DNA of 64,000 nucleotides from Moniliella sp. 'wahieum' (taxonomy: Eukaryota; Basidiomycota; Moniliellomycetes; Moniliellales; Moniliellaceae), in NCBI GenBank assembly GCA_003971905.1, contig RSEE01000030.1:258001-322000 (forward strand). The letters run 5' to 3'. Under the pieces are notes generated by a model. It was not told the DNA's origin. It searched no databases and saw only the letters and a program-made list of their open reading frames with translations. Made by a program: the position numbers and the translations under genes. How positions within the stretch are numbered: the first letter of the stretch is position 1; the number at the start of each line of letters is the position of its first letter. This document shows positions 11,701-20,692 of the stretch, in pieces.

Positions 11701-12475
11701 GCAAGACACATCTGGAAAGGGCAAAGAGCCAGAGTCCCATGCTTCTTACACCTTTGATGGGGCCGATGGTCATGGGCTGGATCTCACTTCCGCTGGTGTA
11801 AAAATGACGGTGAACCTGCCGCTCGTCACCTTGCCCGAGATGCAAGACGGCACGTCGGAGGCTGCAGCGCTGATGCCAGATTTCGATGGTCCCTTTTCCC
11901 GCATCCGTCATCGTTTGCAGCTCAAACTCTCCTTCCATGCAGCCAGGTCGGCACAATGGGGGTGGTCTCAATCGCTGATGATCGCTGTGCCCATCCGGTT
12001 CTCCGAACCTCCACCGGGTCTGGCCCCAGCGGAGCAGCTAGGCTCTGGACACCCATCACGAGGGCCTGCCCCGCGCGCGCGAGCGACGTGGTAGAACCCT
12101 TACCGGCCTATACCCAGCTCTTTCATGAAGACGGCACGCGCCTCTCGGAGGAAGGAGAAGACCTTCCGCGGTACCCGGGACGCTGCCAGCTGGGCGAAAC
12201 GTCAGAGGACAACTCGTCGCTAGAGCTGGCCGAGTCTGCCCGCCCAGTCAGTCCAGCGTTGGTGTTCCGGTCCGGGGCCGGGCCGAGTTTGAGGCCGGCA
12301 GAGGGAGCGGCCGGGGCGTCTCCCTCCTGCTCCTCCGGCCTCGGTTCGAGCGTGGCAGTGGCAGTGGAAGCATCAGAGGACAGAGCCGCAGTCGCGCAGT
12401 ATCATCAGGACGAGCAAGTGGACGTGGAGACAGTTGGGGTGGACGAGAGGGGTATGACGAACGGTTGTGAAGTCT
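8755..12475 (+). CDS. probable alpha-arrestin-like adaptor, frame-shifted
   Basis: Alpha-arrestins bind membrane cargo and recruit HECT ubiquitin ligases. The start is an ATG at 8755. The N-terminal part reads IEVRPLSDEVTMFG, then VRRIQVAFTGYSLFHDHAGH and LADVKHELY, the strand pattern of an arrestin N-domain. FEPLQFEIEFDIP near 9260 fits the core N-domain strand. A Pro/Ser/Thr-rich insert covers about 10.1-10.7 kb, followed by an intron at 10759-10832. Near 11.9 kb, DFDGPFSRIRHRLQLKLSF and SLMIAVPIRF match the arrestin C-domain end, and LPAYTQLFHEDG...LPRYPG resembles the tail motif often seen in basidiomycete arrestins. The protein must be read across many frames, so the length and the Arg/Gly/Ser-rich C-terminus are approximate. 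A fusion of two genes cannot be ruled out. Confidence 0.6.
10759..10832 (+). other. probable intron in the arrestin-like gene
   Basis: Donor GTACGT, a pyrimidine-rich interior and acceptor TTCTTGACAG. It separates the Pro/Ser-rich part from the C-terminal half. Confidence 0.6.
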
Positions 12476-13876
12476 GTGCTTTCGGGGGAGGGGTAGGTGC
12501 CTCTGCTGCCATCACATCCTAGTAGCACGGTACTCGTCCTGTCCTTGTCCCTCGCCAAAAGCCCGATACCCTTGAACCATGCACTTGCAGTACATAGGAG
12601 CTCTCGCTCCAGTATACTTCACCGAATCTGAGTGCTGGATGCTGGGACACAGGGATTGAATATTGAGGGACAAGGTACCGCCAGACCGACACAGCGCTCT
12701 GGCGCGGGGGGGGAGGCAGCAGCAGGGGGCAGTGTAAGCGCATGCCAAGCTGCCAGGGCACGCTATATATTCACTCTCAACATTCAAACTGGCAGCTGCC
12801 AAGCCGTGACCGGTGACCAGTGCTGCCAAGGGAAGGGCGAGGCGGGACAGTGGCGGGACGCGGCGGTCCAGCTTTTCTTGTCAGATCTCACATCTCACAC
12901 TCGGCCCGAGCACACTCTTGGATGCAGGGTGCATGACGTAGACGCGTGACGTCTCGCTTCTCAGATGGGAAAGCTTATCGCATTTCAGACTTCTACAAGA
13001 CCTTGCAAGGCCTTAAGCACTTAAGCGCCTTGAAGCGTCCAGTCCTACATCCCACCCCCCTGGTGCCTCCCTTTGCCTGCTCGTCTCCAACTTGAAGTTC
13101 AAGCTCAAGCTTGAGCTCAAGCTTGTGCGCTGAGCGCATCCTAATACAGAACTTTTTTTTGCCCGTGTACGTTGAAAACGTCGTTGATCGAACTGCGATA
13201 ACCGGTAACCCTTTGGTTTCTCTCTGTTACCCACAAAAGGAATAGCCTCTGTACCTCAGGCCTGAAGGCCTCAGTATGAATACCTCAAGTATTTTTACCC
13301 GTTTCCACAGTTTCCTTACCCGGTGACGTGCAGTACGCGCACGGCCCACCGTAGTCGCTAGTAGTCACTGTTAGTTAGTTACTCCTGTCACTATTAGCGT
13401 CACTCTCAGCATCTCCGTTCCCAGCATCTCTTGGCGCGTCGACCGCTCTAACATAGTAGAGCCCGCGGCCCCGGGACCTGATAGGACTGGTGATGCTTCC
13501 CGTAGGCCAAGCCAAGCCTAGCCCCGGGACACAGTGTGTGCGGGGGTCTCATCGTCAGCTCTCGAGACCAAAAACTCACCCATATGCAACAGCTGCTATA
13601 ATACCCTGTTGTGGCTGGGCAAGTCTGGGCATGCCAAGCTCTTGAGACTTTTAGGCTAAAAGGTGACAGTGACGACGCTTATAGAATCACCCACGGGCCT
13701 ATACTTCCCCCGATACTACTATAGCTATCATAATGCCGATGCCTCGTTTTCAGCCCCACTGCCATTCCATCATCGTTCGCCATTGGGCGGTTACACCACA
13801 TATTGTTTCCGTATTTAGCCTTTTCCTCTTCCTTCCAATCGTCGCCCCCCATCTTCCATCTCTCTCTACACTCACC
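12476..13876. other. 1.4-kb intergenic region with palindromic strings
   Basis: No supportable gene. It contains a dense TTGAA/TTCAA cluster at 13089-13125 (CTTGAAGTTCAAGCTCAAGC and its continuation), a T8 run at 13149 and the palindromic CAGGCCTGAAGGCCTCAG at 13258-13275. The last 150 bases are pyrimidine-rich before the ATG at 13877. Confidence 0.6.
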
Positions 13877-14773
13877 ATGGGGTTTTCCCGCTTCCTGGAC
13901 CATCTGCGCCCACGCTCCCGTCAGACCATCAGCCATCCCATCCCGACAGCCCATAACCGGCGTCGCTCTGCCTCCCCTGACCTCCGAATGACGCTTCTGT
14001 CGGGGCAGTCGTGATTCCAGTGCACAATCCACCGACCCCGTTCTTCTTCCCCTTCCCACTGCACGTGCCACGAACGTTCACGTCTTCATCAGCATCTAGC
14101 GCATCGGCCACTTCCTTGGGTCGCTCAGGTCTGAACTCCGACGAGGGCGGAGAACAATTGGACGAATTGATTGTGAAGAAGCACCGTCCGGCCGTGGAAA
14201 CCATCAAGGATGGGAGTACTCATTCGTCCTCTTCACTCTCAAAGGACCATAATGACCATCAGACGCTTCGCCAACACGAGTCCGGCACCACCACCACCAC
14301 CACCATCACCGCCGCCATCACCACCGCAAAGCAACCTGCTCGAAAGAGCTTAATCCAAAAGACATCCCTTCCACCAACTGCCTGTACTGTCACCTCGCTT
14401 CCCACGTTCTAATCCAGCCGACGATCTCCCGCCAACCTAGTAGTTCATCGGAGTCTTCCTTGCAAAGAACCAAGACCCAAGCTCGACTTTCGTGGGAAGA
14501 AAAGCAGGGGACGGTAAAAGTGAATCGGTACGAATGCCCGACTCTCCTTCCCCCGACAGGCGCCGTCGGCCGCCCCCACGACCACGAACAGCGCGTCTCT
14601 CCGTTCCGAGTGCTCGCGATGCTCCTGCTGCCGTTCCTCTCCCCACATCCTATTCTCTCATTTGGCCCCATGCCCTTCTTGCCTCCACCTTGACCCCCCA
14701 CCTTCATCGGTTGTGGCCAAAGGAACTCAAGGAAAGGCAATGGTCAGGACATGAATTGCAGTCGTGTTGGTAA
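13877..14773 (+). CDS. hypothetical basic, Ser/Thr-rich protein
   Basis: Not recognised. The ATG at 13877 sits in a good eukaryotic context (CTCACCATGG) after a CT-rich leader. The N-terminus MGFSRFLDHLRPRSRQ is short and basic. After a frame change near 13990 it continues as VHNPPTPFFFPFPLHVPRTF and SSASSASATSLGRSGLNSDE. A poly-Thr tract coded by ACC repeats at 14288-14305 follows, then LQRTKTQARLSWEEKQGTVK and an Arg/Pro-rich segment, with a stop at 14771-14773. Base composition and the in-order joining of open segments argue for a real gene, probably disordered. The tRNA-Leu lies 125 bp downstream on the same strand. Confidence 0.45.
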
Positions 14774-14897
14774 TCATCTACTCTTGTGTTAAGAGGCGTT
14801 GTAGGTTTTGTTGTCTTCACACCGGGTGAATGACTGTTGTTTGGTCGGGCGACGCATTATATATTGGGGCTTATCTCGTGTAAATGGAAGCCATCGC

Positions 14898-14986
14898 GGC
14901 GAGATAGCGAAGTGGTTAACGCGCTGTGTTCAGGTTCTTCCTAACCGCAGTCCTCCGGGGCGTGGGTTCGAATCCCACTCTCGTCA
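14898..14986 (+). tRNA. tRNA-Leu (anticodon CAG) with a short intron
   Basis: The acceptor stem GGCGAGA (14898-14904) pairs with TCTCGTC (14979-14985), followed by A73, the usual leucine discriminator. The D arm is GCG/CGC (14907-14909 with 14920-14922). The anticodon stem CTGTG (14924-14928) pairs with CGCAG (14946-14950), with the anticodon CAG at 14931-14933. The loop region is 17 nt, implying an intron of about 10 nt after position 37. The extra arm TCCTCCGGGGC is long (type II), and the T arm is GTGGG/CCCAC around TTCGAAT. A T7 run just downstream at about 14991-14997 would serve as a Pol III terminator. Confidence 0.93.
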
Positions 14987-15161
14987 TCCGTTTTTTTCGT
15001 TCGTGGGCAGTCGTCTTTCTCGATTCAGCCATTGGATGTTCCATGCATTGCATGTAGTGCGACAGGACGATGCACAAAGGGCAAAGCTCGTGTCCAGATG
15101 ATACTGGGACACATTATGATCGCATTTCGTATAGTGGCCTCAATCTAATGAATCGTGCCTC

Positions 15162-16051
15162 TCACACTTTATCCTCGTCCTCTTTGACACCATAAGCGAC
15201 TTTGCGACGATACGTATTTTGATCCCGAAGCCATTGCCGGTACTCATGCAACGATCCAATCTTTCCCCCTGCAAAGACAATGGAAACACGCGCAGTCAAT
15301 AAACACATCAGAATGACGGTCACAGTTCTGGTTATTACGGTGGGAGAAAACGCACATAAAAATCAGGGATAGGGTTCTTTCCGGAGGTGGAAACCAAGGT
15401 CAGATTGAGAGCAGAGATAACAGCAACGGAGATGGAGAGGCGTACCTGGACGCTTTGCATCATGGGGTCCACACGGTTTTGACGGATATGGTCAAAGAAG
15501 GCCTTGTCTTTCTGGGCAATGGACTCGGCTTTAGACCGGTTCACCCACGCCCACAGAGTCGATCCAATTGCTGGGCCAAGGAGCAAACCAGCTCCCGTAC
15601 CGACTAGCACGCCCGCCGCCGAGAGAAGCATGGGTCAATACCGGCAAACGTAAAGGGCATCCCATTTGCGGTAAGATAAGCCGCACTGCCCACACCCGTC
15701 AGGAAGGTCGTGGGCCACGTGAAGAACATGCTGGCTGTGCGGCGCTGTTTGCGCAGCTTGAGGTATTCGTCCCATGTCACAGGTGCTTTCCCCTGAGCTG
15801 CAGCCTCGGCTGCGGCGGCAGCCTTTGACTGAGCGTGACGGGTGCTCTCGTGGCTGGCGCGGGGGGTGGGCTCGGCACAGGCGACGCTTGAGGAGACTAG
15901 TGTCCTGTTCGGGGGGGGTAAGTCACGAGGCGGACCGGTGTGGGACGGAGGGCACTGTTGAGGATGGACATGTCCAAGAGAGGCAGTGGTAGCAGCCGGC
16001 CGGGCAAGTTGGCTGGCGGTAGTGCAGGTGTGGGGCCGTGCGCCGTAGCAT
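15162..16051 (-). CDS. PAM17: Pam17, TIM23 import-motor subunit
   Basis: Pam17 is an inner-membrane subunit of the presequence-translocase-associated motor that helps matrix import. The ATG at 16051 gives an Arg-rich, presequence-like start (MLRRTAPHLHYRQ) that joins in another frame to a low-complexity linker. APVTWDEYLKLRKQRR is the conserved entry of the family. Two hydrophobic segments follow: FLTGVGSAAYLTANGMPF and LLSAAGVLVGTGAGLLLGP. A one-base loss (CCC read as CC) near 15633 separates them. DHIRQNRVDPMMQSVQ precedes intron 1 (15377-15445). A 21-nt exon (15356-15376) encodes NPIPDFY, then intron 2 (15269-15355), then GEKIGSLHEYRQWLRDQ and a charged tail to the stop at 15162. One A is missing after the second intron. 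It diverges from CKS1 over 360 bp. Confidence 0.93.
15269..15445 (-). other. two PAM17 introns around a 21-nt microexon
   Basis: Intron 1 is 15377-15445 (GTACGC...AAAG) and intron 2 is 15269-15355 (GTGCGT...TTTGCAG). The microexon between them encodes NPIPDFY, a conserved Pam17 string, which supports both splice choices. Confidence 0.8.
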
Positions 16052-16411
16052 GTAAGCGCTACGCCGTAATCGTATTGGGATTCCGAGGTGCGGAACACGG
16101 TGCCGAAAGCGACCAGCCGCCCACGTGACAAGCAGTCTCACCTGGGCAATGGGGAACGCATTGATGGTGGCGAGGCGTCGGAGTTCTGACTGAGTCTGAG
16201 ATCCGAGATGCACAAGCCGCGAAATGAAATTTGAACGATGGTTCCACGCTGGAAGCGGGACCCGCCATTCTACAGTCGCCTCGTCACCCGTCACCTGTAC
16301 TTGGCCAGTTGAAACATTGCAGCTGCAGCGAGCCAGACGTGTTGGTTCCGTTTCTTGACGCAGGCCATCTGATCTCGTGTGGCCTCATTGTGGTCTTGGC
16401 CGCCATCCATC
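16052..16411. promoter_or_regulatory. shared divergent promoter of PAM17 and CKS1
   Basis: A 360-bp region between two outward-facing ATGs. No clear TATA box or TTGAA-type palindrome was found here. Confidence 0.5.
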
Positions 16412-16806
16412 ATGTCCAAGCGACGCGAGTATTCGTACGATGAGCTGGTGGCCCGCATCCACTACTCAGACAAGTATGCCGATGACGAGTGGGAGTACCG
16501 CCATGTGATTCTCCCCAAGCAACTTCTCAAGCAGCTCCCTGAGGAGTACTTTGACCCCAACGAGCCCGGGGTTCTGCGCAAGCTCACCGACGAGCAATGG
16601 CGCTCGATTGGCATCCAGCAATCGCCCGGGTGGGAGCACTACGAAGTACATGGTATGTTGTCGCTGTTTCGTACTTTCTTCTTCTTTTACACCCAAACAC
16701 CTTGTGTACTCTCTCTAACCACATTCCTTCGCCAGCCCCTGAGCCACACATCCTCCTCTTTCGCCGGGGGAGAGGACTAGCGGAGAAGTATGCAGAATAC
16801 CAATGA
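16412..16806 (+). CDS. CKS1: cyclin-dependent kinase regulatory subunit Cks1/Suc1
   Basis: Cks proteins bind CDK1 and phosphorylated substrates and are needed for cell-cycle transitions. The ATG at 16412 begins MSKRREYSYDELVARIHYSD. Family landmarks in order are YSDKYADDEWEYRHVILP, TDEQWRSIGIQQSPGWEHY and, after one intron, APEPHILLFRR. The intron is 16653-16735 (donor GTATGT, acceptor CGCCAG, with a CTAAC box) and is phase 1. The joined reading frame is 312 bp, 103 residues, with no indel. This is one of the few genes here that is fully intact. A short basic tail (GRGLAEKYAEYQ) follows the core, as in other fungal Cks proteins. Confidence 0.97.
16653..16735 (+). other. CKS1 intron
   Basis: 83 nt, GTATGT...CGCCAG, phase 1. 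Removing it joins HYEVH to APEPHILLF exactly as the family requires. Confidence 0.95.
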
Positions 16807-17198
16807 GCCATTGGAAGACTGCGTTCCTTATCTTCTCTATCTGAGCGCCGTGGGATGATAGAGATCCCAGACCTCCCGCTTCAAAACCAGTCTACGTCGG
16901 CTTGTTGTCCATGTACCACGTGTGCCTGTCTCATTCTCCCCATACCCGATCAATTCGTTTATATGGAGGAAACGGCTAGGGAAGGCAAATAGCTATGCAT
17001 GGCAGCAAAGCATGCATGCATGCACTCTTCAATCGCAGGAGTCCAATCGCAATGGGCGCGGCAGGCTTTGTTGGGTTGAGAGTACCGCTCCGCATCCCAG
17101 TGTCCAGCAATGGGGCGAGGAAAGCTGCCAAGACGAAGGTTGCGAGAGTGGGAGGGGCGAGATCCATGGCACAGCTCTCCGGTAGATGAGTTCGTAGT
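16807..17198. other. convergent intergenic region CKS1/UBE2W
   Basis: Holds the 3' ends of two converging genes. AGCATGCATGCATGC at 17008-17022 is a short alternating repeat. No gene is supported. Confidence 0.6.
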
Positions 17199-17739
17199 TT
17201 AGCAGGTGTCGTCGTGAAATTGCCATTGAGTCTTCTTGGGGTTGCTGGGCGCAGTGCGAACATATCTGTCGTTCCCTGGAGGCAGCTCCTTTTTCTGTAC
17301 AGCAGGTACGTTAGCTTTGAAAGAGCAGAGGTCAAGCGAACATACCTTGCACGAAGCAAGCATGCTCTGGAGCGTCAACAGGATGGCCTCGACGCTGAGC
17401 ACGGGGGACCACTCGTCTCCCAAGTGTTGGCACAAATGTGGCCGTTGCTGTAGATATGGGGGTGCATGGGTGCTTGCCAAGGGGCGGGCGAGGTGACAAA
17501 GGTCACCTCTGGACATTCGAATGGGTAGCGGCTGTCAAACTTGACCCGTACTCGGAACGTTTCGCCTTCAAACACCGAGTTGCCCACAGACGCTTAATGA
17601 AAAGATCCACTGGCAGAGAACCGGCGCTACCTCCTGCAGCCTCGTCGCTGACGCTAACGAGCGCAATGCCAGCCGGGCATCCCTTGGTGCGCAGAGCTCG
17701 CAACTCCTTGGCAATTCGTTTTCCCGATGCTCCAGACAT
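17199..17739 (-). CDS. UBE2W: ubiquitin-conjugating enzyme E2 W-type
   Basis: E2 W enzymes attach ubiquitin to protein N-termini. The ATG at 17739 begins MSGASGKRIAKELRALRT, the N-terminal helix. After a shift comes PVLCQWIFSLSVCG, then NSVFEGETFRVRVKFDSRYP, the family's beta-sheet. PMHPHIYSNGHIC contains the catalytic cysteine in the HPH-NGHIC context. One base is lost just after it (C-A-N-x-LGDEWSP), then LSVEAILLTLQSMLASCK. An intron at 17295-17345 precedes KKELPPGNDRYVRTA and a NPKKTQWQFHDDTC end, which is diagnostic for the W class (human ends NPKKTKWWYHDDTC). At least three one-base shifts occur. TTGAACGTTCAA lies about 220 bp upstream. Confidence 0.93.
17295..17345 (-). other. UBE2W intron
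   Basis: 51 nt, GTATGT...GCTAAC...TGTACAG on the minus strand. It joins SMLASCK to KKELPPGND. Confidence 0.93.
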
Positions 17740-17957
17740 GTGGTGGGAAAAAGAAGAAAGCAGTTGTGGTGGCTGCCCAGGAGGTGGCAAATGATCCGAG
17801 TGGAGCTTGTAGCTGGGAGGGGGGCGTCTACGTACAAGCTCCGGTCGTTGCTCGGCCGTTCGACCTTCAGGTGGCCGCCTCAGAGCACCCAGGCTCAGGC
17901 GCTCAGGCCCCAGCCTGTGCTCAACCCGAGGGCAGGCCTTTTGTCCATGCGTACAAC

Positions 17958-17969
17958 TTGAACGTTCAA
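17958..17969. promoter_or_regulatory. 12-bp palindrome TTGAACGTTCAA upstream of UBE2W
   Basis: A perfect palindrome 219 bp upstream of the UBE2W ATG, directly followed by TATAT. The same or a near-identical palindrome recurs at 24838, 39040, 61513 and 62980. It contains GAANNTTC, the half-site arrangement of heat-shock-factor sites. Confidence 0.5.
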
Positions 17970-18329
17970 TATATCGCCACGCCTCGCCTCGAGCATCATC
18001 GATCGATCATCGATCACATGATCGGTCACCTGACCTGACATGTGACAGGCTGATCATAACCACGCTACCTCCCTCTCGGACCACCACAACCACCCACTTG
18101 CTTGCCTTCCTGCAACCATCCAACTGTCGTTTCCATCGGCCTTTCAATCTACCACTGCTAGGGCCACCAGCCACCCCCTCCTCCTCACCATGGTAGGCAA
18201 GCTGCCAACTTCAATGAACCAGCCCATCCTCGGACAAGACACAGGACAATCATAACCCTCTACTTTCCCTCTCGAATCAACAAAAGCAGAACATATAACC
18301 CCGCAATGTGACCTGTGACGGCCTTCTGT
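17970..18329. other. intergenic region with GATC-rich palindromes
   Basis: ATCATCGATCGATCATCGAT and nearby strings at 17993-18050 form overlapping palindromes. Two similar strings (ATCATAACC followed by CCCTCTCG) occur about 190 bp apart near 18053 and 18250. No gene is seen. Confidence 0.5.
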
Positions 18330-19256
18330 ATGTGCTTTCTGATCGTCTCCTCAGGCCTTGGCACCATCTTTTGTCCCCTTCCTATGTATTTACCGCGTCA
18401 CCTAGTCCAGTGGAATGAGGAGAAGAGCCACGAGATTTGATTGTGGATCACACCAGTAGGCAACATGGATTGATCTTCTCCCCATGGCCGAGTTTGCTTA
18501 CAACCCTTCTCCCCACTTCAGTACAGGCGCGTCCCCTTTTTCCTTTTACGTATATGGCTACTCGCCCCACGGCGAGTTAGCGGCAGCGTCGTCGGCCGTG
18601 CCGGACGTCGCATCGTAATACCTCGAGGGTCTCCGCTCGGCCCAGGCAGTAGCTCGGAAGACGCTGGCCGCAGCCCGGGGGCGGTATCTGCACTAATACG
18701 CTGAGCCTGAGCCACACCGAGGCCGACTCCTTTGAAAAGTTGGTCAACCTGTTTTGGTTCGTCGCGATGGCTACTTGTCCACCCAACGCCCTTCCGAAGG
18801 GTTGGATTACCGCCGCTGGCTGGGTCCTTTTCCAATTGTCCGTGCTGTCGTCCGTGCTGCGTATCAAGTTCGCCTGTCTGATTTGCTTCATATCCACGAT
18901 GTGTTCCCCATCTCCCGGTTGCGCGCCTACAGTCCAGAGGCGACAAGGCCTTTAACCACTTGGTCGAGCCCCCTCCCCCCCTTCCCGAGTATGCCGACTA
19001 TGGGGCGGTTCATCACGAGGTCCAGGAGGTTCTTGACTCCCGCCGTAATAAGGGTCGCGGTGGACGTATCGAGTGCTTTGTTCATTTCCGAGGCTACCCT
19101 ATCCAGGAGCGGGAGTGCATGCCAGCTGCGGACATGTCCATTGACGCCGACCCGGTGGTTCGTTTCCATGCGACGTATCCCGACAAGCCTGTTTCCCGCG
19201 CCCGTCGCATGGCCCTTGCCCTCCTACTCCAACGCCGGGGAGGTAAGGTCTGAAAG
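18330..19256 (+). mobile_element. 3' end of a decayed Ty3/gypsy (chromovirus-type) polyprotein
   Basis: In several frames but in the right order: integrase-like LSDR near 18340, then a MAEFAYNPSP-type string near 18485 (the block LPMAEFAYN of gypsy integrases). Next is RRWLGPFPIVRAVVRAAY, the GPY/F module, followed by DLLHIHDVFPISRLRAY. A chromodomain-like end follows (EVQEVLDSRRNKGRGG, then ECFVHFRGYP). Protease, reverse transcriptase and RNase H are absent, and frame breaks and stops occur, so the copy is dead. The final frame stops at 19251-19253. Confidence 0.65.
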
Positions 19257-19263
19257 GAGGCAA

Positions 19264-19790
19264 TGTCATCGAATGACCAAACTCGCTCCAATTTCCAATT
19301 CTGTGAATCCCGTGTCTCTCGCTCTTCCTTTCCCTTTTGCTTCTGTTCTCTGTTATCTGTGCGATGCCTTCTGTTTCCGCCCACGAACGATCTTGCCTTT
19401 CCCCTCCGCCTCTGACAGAGCCCTGGTCTCCCTCGTTTAGTCCCGACTGTTATACCACCCGCAAACAGTGGCTCGCTAGTATAACCGCATAATGGAACTA
19501 CAACCCCACCTTAGTTCCCCCCCTTTTCCCTATATACCACATCAACCGATTGTGGGATGATATATGATAGCTTGCCTAGCTGTGGCGCCCTACCGACCCG
19601 CACCCGCACCGGTCCACTCGGTTACCGCTCTGCCTGACGCGCGCAGCCCCCTTCCCTTTCCCCCTCTATTTGGGTTGCGCTAGTTGCCGTCTCCTTGCCG
19701 TCGCAACGCTCTTCGCTCTAGGTGTGACCTTGTTACCGCTCAGTGCTACCGTTGGATTAACCCGCTAATAGCTTGAAGACTGCACATCGA
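19264..19790 (+). repeat. possible 3' LTR of the gypsy remnant
   Basis: Begins TGTCATCGAATGACC a few bases after the chromodomain stop, as gypsy LTRs do. It contains CCCTATATACC at 19527 as a possible promoter TATA. No second copy is in the window, so both ends, the right one above all, are guesses. Confidence 0.3.
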
Positions 19791-20160
19791 ATAGAGTGCT
19801 CAGCTTCCCCGGCACAACATTACCTTCCACAGCAACACCCTTCCTTTGCTCACAATGTCCGACGAGCATACGAATCCTGTGTTCCTGTAGACCATCGCAT
19901 CGTGAAGATCCTCCGCGGACGGTACCGAGCTTCACCCCTATCCCGGGCTGCGGGTCCGAAGGCATATGTTGCATACACGACAAAGGGAGGAAGCGGTAAG
20001 GTTCGTGGTCATGAATACGAGAGGAAAAGATGGGGGGGGCATCGTCGTAAGAGCAAAGGCCATCTCCACACATTGCATCAGGTTCCAACACTATCAGAGG
20101 GAAAGGGCAAAATGAGTGGAGTAGGATCCACGGAAGCGTCTGGAATAGCCGCTTCTGTCC
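19791..20160. other. downstream region of the Pmp3-like gene
   Basis: Open frames overlap here on both strands but show no domain. Probably 3' flank of the minus-strand gene that ends at 20161. Confidence 0.4.
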
Positions 20161-20692
20161 TCAGGCAATGGTGCCATACTGTCTCTCTAGTTAGCAACAC
20201 TGAGCACACAAAGCGACCCACAGCACCATTTCCCACTGCCGCCCCCCCCCACGGATCAGTTGTGTCTCGCCAGGGTGAAGAACAGGAAGGAAGAAACAAA
20301 TAACTTACCGTTGTTATGCTCCCCTGTTTCTTGTCAGTTGCCGTCGACGAGGCGGGTGACGTGGGAGTTGCGACAGCAGTGGGGCGGGTGGATATGCTGG
20401 TGCGGCGGCTGGAGCGCGGGCTGCCCATAGTGGCACGAGCCGTGCGCGGCGAGCGCACGACTGTAGGCAACAACGGCTCGTACTTGCCCCTGCGGTAGAC
20501 AAACCCGTGGGGCCCGTAGCGCTCGCATGCTTGCGTGTAGAGCCAGACGACATACAGTGCCCAAACGTGGCCCACGATGGGCAGAATGCTGGCTAAGGTG
20601 GACCAGGTCCAGATGCCGCGCACCCAACTTACTGCGCCAGGAGGACAGACGAGTGCAGCCAAGTACAGCACAACGGTCTGCCGTGTGAGCAT
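20161..20692 (-). CDS. Pmp3/UPF0057-like small membrane protein
   Basis: Pmp3 proteins are tiny plasma-membrane proteolipids that affect ion tolerance. The ATG at 20692 begins MLTRQTVVLYLAALVCPPGA, then a Trp-rich loop and LASILPIVGHVWALYVVWLY. This is the family's two hydrophobic helices, with the CPP after helix 1 and the P-x-x-x-G-x-x-x-A-x-Y pattern in helix 2. The hydrophilic tail ERYGPHGFVYRRGKYEPL and a Ser/Thr/Arg-rich stretch are longer than in yeast Pmp3. An apparent intron at 20179-20308 (GTAAGT...GACAG) would leave the ending TYGTIA and about 133 residues; reading through gives 204. No indel is evident. The call rests on topology and few residues. Confidence 0.6.
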
